From the NCBI RefSeq assembly GCF_040605635.1, contig NZ_JBEXDG010000001.1, positions 248,001-312,000 of the forward strand: DNA of 64,000 nt, given 5' to 3'. The translations under genes were made by a program, and so were the position numbers. This DNA comes from Dactylosporangium sp040605635 (GTDB taxonomy: Bacteria; Actinomycetota; Actinomycetes; Mycobacteriales; Micromonosporaceae). Within the stretch, counting starts at the first letter, position 1; each line of letters begins with the position of its first letter. Below, one piece after another: positions 16,979 through 23,362 of the stretch. The notes below the pieces were generated by a model that was not told the DNA's origin, made no database searches, and worked only from the letters and a program-made list of their open reading frames with translations.

Positions 16979-17842
16979 TCAGGTGCCGTGCCCGTCCGGC
17001 GGCGGGCCGTCGGACTCCCAGTCGCGCAGGGCGTGGCGGAACTCGCCCCGGGCCGGCGCCGGCAGCAGATCCGCGAAGAGCGCCTTCGGCAGCGGCCGCG
17101 CGACGGCCGGGACGATGTCGATGACCAGCGGACGGACCCGGGCCTTGCGGTACGCGGCGAGCTTGTGGTGCCCGTCGAGCAGGTAGCGGCCCGCGCCCCC
17201 GGGCGGACCGGCGGCGACCAGCGCCGGCCGGATGCCCCTGGCGATCCGGGCCCGGTGCTCCTCGACGGTGCCGAGGCCCGGCGGCGGCCAGCGGTCCGTC
17301 GCGAGGATGTACTCCTCGTCGTCGAACCCGGAACCGTAGCCGGGATACCAGCCGAACCAGTCGGCGTCGACCCGGTCGAACACCGTGACGGTCGGCGACA
17401 TCGTCCGCGCCGACACCAGGTACCGGCCGCTGCAGAACAACCGCAGCAACGGCAGCAACGGCTCGATCCGCAGGCCGTGCACCCGGTCCACGGGCCACCG
17501 GCCGCGCCTGCCCCGCTCCACCAGCAGCCCGGGCTCGGCCAGCCAGTCCCGCAGCGCGCTCAGCCCGGCCGGGCGCGACGCGTCCCATCCGGCGTCGCCG
17601 GCGCGCGCGGCCAGCTCGCCCACGCTGCCGTGACAGTCGTAGGCGTGCACCCAGACCGGCGTCCCGGACAGGTAGAGCACACTGGCGGCGTCGTTGCCGA
17701 GCACCTCGACCACGCCGAGGCCGTCGGTCACGTCGACGGTGAGCGGGGCGACCGGTTCAGCCACGACCCGTGCCCCCATGTCGAGCCGCACCGGCGCGCT
17801 CCAGTCCGATGCGCCGCACACAGCATCGTGCCAGTGCGGCAA
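16979..17842 (-). CDS. Protein with C-terminal ParB/Srx-like motif
   Basis: Up to 287 residues from a TTG at 17842; the true start is uncertain and a GTG at 17818 or an internal ATG are alternatives. The recognisable part is GRYLLDGHHKLAAYRKA near residue 222, the ParB/sulfiredoxin-fold signature (dGhhRlaA). The first ~190 residues (LYLSGTPVWVHAYDC, WFGWYPGYGSGFDDEEYI) match nothing I can name. It could be a CTPase-like or nuclease-like switch protein. It faces ligase 2 tail to tail. Confidence 0.55.
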   Translation of the reverse strand: MPHWHDAVCGASDWSAPVRLDMGARVVAEPVAPLTVDVTDGLGVVEVLGNDAASVLYLSGTPVWVHAYDCHGSVGELAARAGDAGWDASRPAGLSALRDWLAEPGLLVERGRRGRWPVDRVHGLRIEPLLPLLRLFCSGRYLVSARTMSPTVTVFDRVDADWFGWYPGYGSGFDDEEYILATDRWPPPGLGTVEEHRARIARGIRPALVAAGPPGGAGRYLLDGHHKLAAYRKARVRPLVIDIVPAVARPLPKALFADLLPAPARGEFRHALRDWESDGPPPDGHGT

Positions 17843-17929
17843 GACCGACCCCCATCGCGTCGTGGCGAACGTCGACGGAAGATTACCGCTCGATCAACCC
17901 ATCGAGCCACGGCGATACCACGATGCGTA

Positions 17930-17956
17930 GCGCCGGCGGGTGACTCCCGCCGGCGC
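17930..17956 (-). terminator. Strong GC hairpin beyond the decayed sigma locus
   Basis: GCGCCGGCGGG pairs perfectly with CCCGCCGGCGC around TGACT, 18 bp past the last stop of the pseudogene. Confidence 0.5.
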
Positions 17957-17973
17957 CACGTGCTGGTCCGCGA

Positions 17974-18343
17974 TCAGTTCGCCGGGACGACGTCCGCGGG
18001 GCGGTCGACGTGGACCGGGAGGCCGTAGTCGGACAGTTCGAGGGTGGCGCTGAAGGTACCGGCGTCGGGCTAGCCGGGCGGCTCGGCGTGCAGGGTCACC
18101 TCGGGCCTGCGCCGGCGCACCCGCCACTGGTCGACGGCGAGGTGATACATCGTGCGCCGCAGATATCGTTCACGGTCCTCGCGGACCCGCCCCCATGAGC
18201 GCATCAGCCGCTCCAGGGCGCCCTGCAGCAGGGTCCTCCCCCGCCGCGCGGCTGCCGGTGAGCAGCACCGCCGTGGCGAGCAGGGCACTGCCACGCTCCG
18301 CGACGAGGGCGTCCAGCCCATCGAAGCCGCGTTTCCAGAACAC
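17974..18343 (-). pseudogene. Decayed SigE-family sigma factor fused by deletion to a lipoprotein tail
   Basis: A good site AAAGGAG precedes GTG 18343. VFWKRGFDGLDALVAERGSA then LLATAVLLTGSRAAGE is region 2 of a SigE-family factor. A one-base insertion in the GGG run at 18231-18233 shifts the frame; reading on in the other frame gives LLQGALERLMRSWGRVRED and YLRRTMYHLAVDQW. A stop follows at 18070. Directly beyond it, still in frame, is TFSATLELSDYGLPVHVDRP, the C-terminal strand of an LppX-like lipoprotein. Region 4 is missing. A deletion plus frameshift has joined two former genes. Confidence 0.7.
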
Positions 18344-18445
18344 GGGCTCTCCTTTCGTCGCGGTCAAGACGACGGCCGCCCGCGGAAGGTTGAGCGACCC
18401 GCCGGAAAACCCGTGGCGGCCATCGGGTAGGGTTGGTCTTACCGA

Positions 18446-18519
18446 CGCGGGGTGGAGCAGCTCGGTAGCTCGCTGGGCTCATAACCCAGAGGTCGCAGGT
18501 TCAAATCCTGTCCCCGCTA
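18446..18519 (+). tRNA. Initiator tRNA-Met (CAT)
   Basis: 74 nt, cloverleaf complete, anticodon CAT. The anticodon stem has three consecutive G:C pairs (GGG/CCC), the first acceptor pair is a C:U mismatch, and the T-loop is GTTCAAAT; together these mark an initiator rather than an elongator. CCA is not encoded. Confidence 0.95.
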
Positions 18520-18528
18520 CAACCGCTG

Positions 18529-18557
18529 ACGCCCCCTGCTCACGCAGGGGGCGTTTC
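18529..18557 (+). terminator. Intrinsic terminator of initiator tRNA
   Basis: CGCCCCCTG pairs with CAGGGGGCG around CTCACG, followed by TTT, nine bases past the tRNA. Confidence 0.8.
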
Positions 18558-18644
18558 GCGTTTGCGGTTTCCGCATCCGCGCACCGGCGGAGCCGGTGCT
18601 CCCCAGCGGGGGAGCTTCGCTCCACCCACACCCCCTCAAGACCG

Positions 18645-18902
18645 TCGACCCGGCTTTTCATGATCCGGAAGACTTTGTGCTGCCCCGGAGGGTGGCGCGT
18701 AATTCGGAATTCTGGCTTGTCAAGCTTCTACCGGCGCGTGTTCTAGGCCGCGAAGCGGACCTTTCGGGCAGTCGTCGCAGAGGAAAGTCCGGATTGCAGC
18801 TTTCTCGTCGACAGACTGGCTCTTCGACGCATCGACGTAGCTAATTATGCGCCACCCTCCCCGGCGACAACATCTCTTCCGGATCATGAAAAGCCGGGTC
18901 GA
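18645..18902. mobile_element. MITE-like element with ~60-bp imperfect terminal inverted repeats
   Basis: The left end at 18645 and the inverted right end at 18902 share TCGACCCGGCTTTTCATGAT and the next eight bases without mismatch, then diverge briefly and match again over GGAGGGTGGCGC(G/A)TAATT. The 258-bp unit has no ORF of note. Non-autonomous transposon of unknown parent; the TCGA at both ends may be part of the ends or a target duplication. It sits between the initiator tRNA and the SRPBCC gene. Confidence 0.7.
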
Positions 18903-18929
18903 TCCTGCCGCGTGACTGCGGCAGGATCG
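18900..18929. promoter_or_regulatory. Perfect 12-bp inverted repeat just upstream of the SRPBCC start
   Basis: CGATCCTGCCGC and GCGGCAGGATCG flank a 6-bp spacer, 5 bp before ATG 18934. It could be an operator or a translation-blocking hairpin; it also abuts the MITE-like element. Confidence 0.5.
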
Positions 18930-18933
18930 AGGC

Positions 18934-19326
18934 ATGATGGAGACGCGGCACGTCAGCACCAACATCGACCGTCCCGCCGCCGATGTGTACGCGTACGCGT
19001 CGAACCCCGAGAACCTGCCCGAGTGGGCACCAGGCCTGCTGAGGTCCGTGGAGAAGGTCGACGGCCAGTGGGTCGCGGACTCGGACATGGGCCGGATCCT
19101 GCTGGACTGGGCGCCGGACAACCCGTTCGGCGTCATGGACCACCACGTCACGGTCCCGTCGGGGCAGACGTTCTACAACCCGATGCGGGTGACGGCCAAC
19201 GGCGAGGGCAGCGAGGTCGTCTTCAGCGTGCGCCGGCAGCCGGGCATGACCGACGAGGACTTCGACCGGGACTGCGCCGCGGTCCAGGCCGACCTCGGCG
19301 CGCTCCGGGCCGTCCTGGAAGCCTAG
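18934..19326 (+). CDS. SRPBCC-family protein (START/polyketide-cyclase-like)
   Basis: 130 residues; ATG 18934 or the next codon ATG 18937. The pattern IDRPAADVYAYASNPENLPE then WAPGLLRSVE is the first helix-loop of the SRPBCC hydrophobic-pocket fold. Typical length 130-150. Ligand unknown. The GH42 gene begins 4 bp after its stop, so they are probably cotranscribed. The start lies within a strong hairpin context. Confidence 0.75.
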   Translation: MMETRHVSTNIDRPAADVYAYASNPENLPEWAPGLLRSVEKVDGQWVADSDMGRILLDWAPDNPFGVMDHHVTVPSGQTFYNPMRVTANGEGSEVVFSVRRQPGMTDEDFDRDCAAVQADLGALRAVLEA

Positions 19327-19330
19327 GCAC

Positions 19331-21265
19331 GTGACCTACCCACGCGGGCTGGACGCGATCGCCTACGGCGGCGACTACACGCCCGAGCAGTGGCCGGAAG
19401 AAATCTGGGCGCAGGACGTCGAACTCATGAAGGCCGCCGGCGTCAACCTCGTCAGCGTCGGCATGTTCAGCTGGGCGCTGAGCGAGCCCGAGGAGGGGCG
19501 TTACACGTTCGACTGGCTCGACCGGGTGCTGGAGCTGTTGCACGCCAACGGGATCCTGGTCGACCTGGGCACGCCGACCGCCGCGCCACCGCCATGGTTC
19601 GCGCACCGCTATCCCGGCGCGCGGCTCGTCGACCGGGCCGGGCACGTCCTCGGCACGGGCGGCCGGCAGAGCTTCTGCCCCAGCTCGCCGGACTACGCCC
19701 GCGCGTCCGCCGCGATCGCCGGGCAGCTCGGCCGGCGCTACGGCACGCATCCCGCGGTCGCGCTGTGGCACGTGCACAACGAATACGCCGGGGTCAACGC
19801 GCACTGCTACTGCGACACGTGCGCGGCCGCCTTCCGGGGGTGGCTGCGGGACCGGCACGGCGACCTGGCCGGGCTCAACGCCGCGTGGGGCACCACGTTC
19901 TGGGGGCAGCGCTACGGCGACTGGGCGCAGATCGAGCCGCCGCGGGTCGCGCCGACCGCCGTCAACCCGGCCCAGCAGCTGGACTACCTGCGGTTCTGCT
20001 CCGACACGCACCTGGGCAACTACCGGCGGGAGCGCGACGTCCTGCGCGAGCACTCCCCCGGCGTGCCGATCACCACCAACTTCATGATCGCCAACTGCAA
20101 GTGGCTGGACTACTGGAAGTGGGCGGGCGAGGTCGACATCGTCGCCAACGACCACTACCTGGACGCCGCCCGCGACGACCGGCACGTCGAGCTGGCGATG
20201 TGCGCGGACCTGACCCGCGGCCTCGCCGGCGGCGCGCCGTGGCTGCTGATGGAGCACTCGACCGGCGCCGTCAACTGGCAGCCGCGCAACGTCGCGAAGC
20301 TCCCCGGCGAGCTGGCCCGCAACAGCCTCGCGCACGTCGCCCGCGGCGCGGACGGGGTCATGTTCTTCCAGTGGCGGGCCTCGCGCTTCGGCGCCGAGAA
20401 GTTCCACTCGGCGATGCTGCCGCAGGGCGGCACCGGCACCCGGATCTGGCGCGAGGTCACGGAGCTCGGCGGGCGCCTGGCGGGCCTCGGCGCGCTGCGC
20501 GGCACCCGGGTCGCCGCCGACGTCGCCGTCGTCTGGGACTGGGAGTCGTGGTGGGCCCTGGAGCTGGAGTGGCGGCCGTCGGTGGACCTCGCATACCGCG
20601 AGCGGGTCGAGGCCTACTACGGGGCGCTGTGGCGCGACCACCTGACCGCCGACTTCGTCCACCCGGAGGCCGATCTCGGGCGCTACCGCCTGGTGGTGGT
20701 GCCCACGCTGTACATGACGACCGGCACCGCGGCGAGGAACCTCGACGGTTACGTGTCCGGCGGCGGGACCCTGCTGGTGTCCTACTTCTCCGGCATCGTC
20801 GACGCCGACGACGCCGTGCCCGAGGGGCCGTATCCGGGTGCGCTGCGCGACCTGCTCGGCGTCACCGTCGAGGAGTTCCTGCCGCTGCGCGCCGGCGAGC
20901 GGGTCGAGCTCAGCGACGGCTCCAGCGCCGACGTGTGGACCGAGGCCGTGGTCCCCACCGGCGCGCGGACGGTGCTGCACTACGTCGACGGTCCCGCGCC
21001 GGGCGGCCCGGCCGTCACGCGGCACGCACACGGACGCGGCAGCGCCTGGTATGTCTCCACCCGCCTCGCCGAGGAGGCGCTCAGGCGATTGATGCGGCAG
21101 GTGTACGACGACGCCGGGCTGGCCGCACGCACCGACCTCCCGGAGAGCGTGGAAGCGGTCCGCCGCCCACCCTTCATCCTTGCGATCAACCACGGCGCGA
21201 CCCCGGTCGACGTGCAGGGCACCACCGTCGACGCCGGCGCCGCCGCCGTGATCGAGGAACGGTGA
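19331..21265 (+). CDS. GH42 beta-galactosidase
   Basis: 644 residues from GTG 19331. N-terminal TIM barrel beginning YGGDYTPEQWPEEIW; acid/base Glu151 in HVHNEYAG; nucleophile Glu308 in LLMEHSTG; a four-Cys zinc cluster region is visible (FCPSS, CYCDTC). A trimerisation domain and small C-terminal beta domain follow. No signal peptide, so it acts on imported galacto-oligosaccharides or arabinogalactan fragments in the cytoplasm. The GH2 protein at 23363 is secreted and could feed it. Confidence 0.92.
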   Translation: MTYPRGLDAIAYGGDYTPEQWPEEIWAQDVELMKAAGVNLVSVGMFSWALSEPEEGRYTFDWLDRVLELLHANGILVDLGTPTAAPPPWFAHRYPGARLVDRAGHVLGTGGRQSFCPSSPDYARASAAIAGQLGRRYGTHPAVALWHVHNEYAGVNAHCYCDTCAAAFRGWLRDRHGDLAGLNAAWGTTFWGQRYGDWAQIEPPRVAPTAVNPAQQLDYLRFCSDTHLGNYRRERDVLREHSPGVPITTNFMIANCKWLDYWKWAGEVDIVANDHYLDAARDDRHVELAMCADLTRGLAGGAPWLLMEHSTGAVNWQPRNVAKLPGELARNSLAHVARGADGVMFFQWRASRFGAEKFHSAMLPQGGTGTRIWREVTELGGRLAGLGALRGTRVAADVAVVWDWESWWALELEWRPSVDLAYRERVEAYYGALWRDHLTADFVHPEADLGRYRLVVVPTLYMTTGTAARNLDGYVSGGGTLLVSYFSGIVDADDAVPEGPYPGALRDLLGVTVEEFLPLRAGERVELSDGSSADVWTEAVVPTGARTVLHYVDGPAPGGPAVTRHAHGRGSAWYVSTRLAEEALRRLMRQVYDDAGLAARTDLPESVEAVRRPPFILAINHGATPVDVQGTTVDAGAAAVIEER

Positions 21266-21426
21266 CGGCACGCACGGTCGTCAGGCTTTCGCCGACCGTC
21301 CGGCGGCCGGTCCTGAGGCTTCCGTCGTCCACGCGGCCGGCCCTGAGACCTTCCGGCGCAGGGCCTTGGCCGGGTCGACGAGCCGTTCGCGGGCGGTCGT
21401 GGGGCCTTTTCCGGCGGTTCGCCGGG

Positions 21427-22551
21427 TCAGGCCTTGGATGCGGCCGGCAGGGCCTCGGCCAGGGCGGCGTACCGCGACGCGACGGTCGCCCAGTCGGCCC
21501 CCGCCGTGCGGCGCAGCCCCTCGGCGCGCATGCCGGCGACCAGGTCCGGGTCGGTGAGCAGCCGCTTGAGCGCCGATCCGATCGCGGCGCCGTCGCGGTG
21601 CGGCACGAGCACGCCCGCGCCGGTGCCGAGCAGGTCCGCCGCGTGCGGGAACGGCGTGGCGATGACCGGTTTGCCGGCCGCGACCGCCTCGTGCAGCACC
21701 CCGGAGGAGACCTGTTCGGTCGTGTCGTACGGCAGGACCACGACGTCGGCGCGGTCGACGAGGCGGGCCAGCGCGGACGGGTCCGCGTAGGAGCGCTCGA
21801 ACCTGACGAGGTCGGCCACGCCGAACGCGCGGACCTTCTTGTACAGGCCCAGCCGGTAGCTCTCGCCCTCCTCGGCGAGGACCTTCGGGTGCGTCTGGCC
21901 GGAGATCACATACCGGGGGCGCGGCGACAGATGGCGGACCTCGCGCATCCCGGCGATCGCCCACTCCACACCCTTGCCGGGGCCGAGCAGCCCCCAGGTG
22001 AGGACCATCGGCTCGCCGGACGAGCTGACCGTGCGGATCGCCGGCTGCACGAGCGCCCCGTGCGGCACGACGTGCACCTTCGCCGGGTCGATCGTGCTGG
22101 TCTCGTGCAGCCGCGCCCTGGCCGCCTCGGTGGTGACGACGACGGCGCCGGCGAGCGCCGCCACGGTCTCCAGGACCTCCCGCTGGTGCGCGGTCGGCCG
22201 GCGCAGCACGGTGTGCAGGACGGTGATGCTGGGCGACCTGAGCCGGCGCAGCACCTCGAGCACGCCGGCGCCGTCGGTGCCGTCGTAGATGCCGTACTCA
22301 TGGTTGACGATCACCACGTCGTGCCGGTCGAGCGCGGCGGCGGCGACCTCGGCCGAGCCGGCGGCCCCGGCCTGCAGGTGGGCGATCACCTCGGGCCGGT
22401 CGGTGAAGGTGGGCGAGTCGACGACCCGCACGACACCGACCCGGTCGACGCCCGCCGCAGCGGACAGCGCGGTGCTCAGCGCGCCCGCGAAGGCGGCGAT
22501 GCCGCACTGGGTCGGCGGATACGTGCTCAACAAACCGAAGGACGTGTTCAC
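21427..22551 (-). CDS. GT4-family glycosyltransferase
   Basis: 374 residues from GTG 22551 (site AAAGGTGG upstream; GTG 22560 is the alternative). GT-B fold: N-terminal LLSTYPPTQCGIAAFAGAL, HEYGIYDG, then C-terminal LTWGLLGPGKGVEWAI, VISGQTHP and the nucleotide-sugar motif VSSGVLHEAVAAGKPVIATP. Retaining GT4 enzymes transfer hexoses to glycans, lipids or small acceptors. The neighbourhood gives no clue to the acceptor. Confidence 0.85.
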   Translation of the reverse strand: MNTSFGLLSTYPPTQCGIAAFAGALSTALSAAAGVDRVGVVRVVDSPTFTDRPEVIAHLQAGAAGSAEVAAAALDRHDVVIVNHEYGIYDGTDGAGVLEVLRRLRSPSITVLHTVLRRPTAHQREVLETVAALAGAVVVTTEAARARLHETSTIDPAKVHVVPHGALVQPAIRTVSSSGEPMVLTWGLLGPGKGVEWAIAGMREVRHLSPRPRYVISGQTHPKVLAEEGESYRLGLYKKVRAFGVADLVRFERSYADPSALARLVDRADVVVLPYDTTEQVSSGVLHEAVAAGKPVIATPFPHAADLLGTGAGVLVPHRDGAAIGSALKRLLTDPDLVAGMRAEGLRRTAGADWATVASRYAALAEALPAASKA

Positions 22552-22732
22552 CGCGCCCACCTTTCGTCGGCGGGCTCGGCGCCAGGGGACGAACATGGCC
22601 GGACCTTCCGGGGTCACGGTACACCCGCGGGGCGGATCGGTCCGAGTCCGGATCCTTCGTTCTGGCCGGTAGGCGCCTTTTGGCGTGCTAATGTAGAGAG
22701 CGTTGCAGTTTTGGTTTCCGCATACTTTGCCA

Positions 22733-22770
22733 GCGCCTGGGTGGGTATCGAATACCCTGGGCGCTTTTTT
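22733..22770 (+). terminator. Hairpin plus U-run in the cold-shock gene leader
   Basis: GGGTAT-CGA-ATACCC forms the inner stem and GCGCC/GGCGC the outer stem, followed by six T. It lies about 95 bp upstream of the cold-shock start. It could end a leftward-independent transcript or, more interestingly, act as an attenuator in the cold-shock 5' UTR. Confidence 0.7.
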
Positions 22771-22865
22771 GCGTTTCCAGGCCCCTGTCTCCGGATGAGG
22801 GTCAACAGCCGCAGCGACGCGGTGCCCACACGGTGTGGGCGCCATCAACCTGCGAGGAGCAGTAC

Positions 22866-23069
22866 ATGACAGTCGGCACCGTGAAATGGTTCAACGCCGA
22901 GAAGGGCTTCGGCTTCATCACGCCGGACGGCGGCGGCGCGGACCTTTTCGCACACTACTCGGCCATCGCCACGGGTGGCTTCCGCAGCCTCGAGGAGAAC
23001 CAGCGGGTCGAGTTCGAGGTGACCCAGGGCGCCAAGGGCCCCCAGGCCGCCAACATCCGCCCGGTCTGA
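22866..23069 (+). CDS. cspA: CspA-family cold-shock protein
   Basis: 67 residues, the normal size, from ATG 22866 with GAGGAG seven bases upstream. RNP1 is KGFGFITP and RNP2 is DLFAHYSAI. Single-stranded nucleic-acid chaperone. A long leader (from about 22695) with a terminator-like hairpin precedes it, and a textbook terminator follows. Confidence 0.95.
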   Translation: MTVGTVKWFNAEKGFGFITPDGGGADLFAHYSAIATGGFRSLEENQRVEFEVTQGAKGPQAANIRPV

Positions 23070-23112
23070 CTCATCGTCTGACCACCGCCTGACCCACCGC
23101 GGTCAGCGCACC

Positions 23113-23151
23113 GCTCACGCCATCCGCCACGCGGGTGGCGTGAGCTTTTTT
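23113..23151 (+). terminator. Intrinsic terminator of the cold-shock gene
   Basis: GCTCACGCCA and TGGCGTGAGC form a perfect 10-bp stem followed by six T. Confidence 0.9.
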
Positions 23152-23211
23152 CGTGTCCGCCCGCCGCGCGGCCACGATGGATTTTGTTTGATTTGTGGTT
23201 GCATCTGAGCT

Positions 23212-23249
23212 GTTCCGTTCGGGAATGTTTCATGTTACGTTCCCGGAAC
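23212..23249. promoter_or_regulatory. Nested inverted repeat upstream of the GH2 gene
   Basis: GTTCC...GGGAA mirrors TTCCC...GGAAC around ATGTTTCATGTTACG in an unusually AT-rich stretch, 114 bp before the GH2 start. It may be a LacI-type sugar-repressor operator or promoter element. Confidence 0.4.
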
Positions 23250-23362
23250 CCGGGCTCCAACAAAGCCCGTCGATACACGCCAACGCTCGCTGCCGGCGCG
23301 CGGCCGATCGCCAACCGGCCTCGCGCCGGTTCCGCGTGCTCTTTCCCGCCAGAAGGAGTTCG

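Noticed and set aside
18446..18519. Elongator tRNA-Met
   Set aside because: Three consecutive G:C pairs in the anticodon stem and the mismatched first acceptor pair indicate the initiator.
19390..22869. 1159-codon open frame spanning GH42 and the glycosyltransferase
   Set aside because: It covers two real genes on opposite strands in the wrong frames; no motif, low-complexity Arg/Ala composition.
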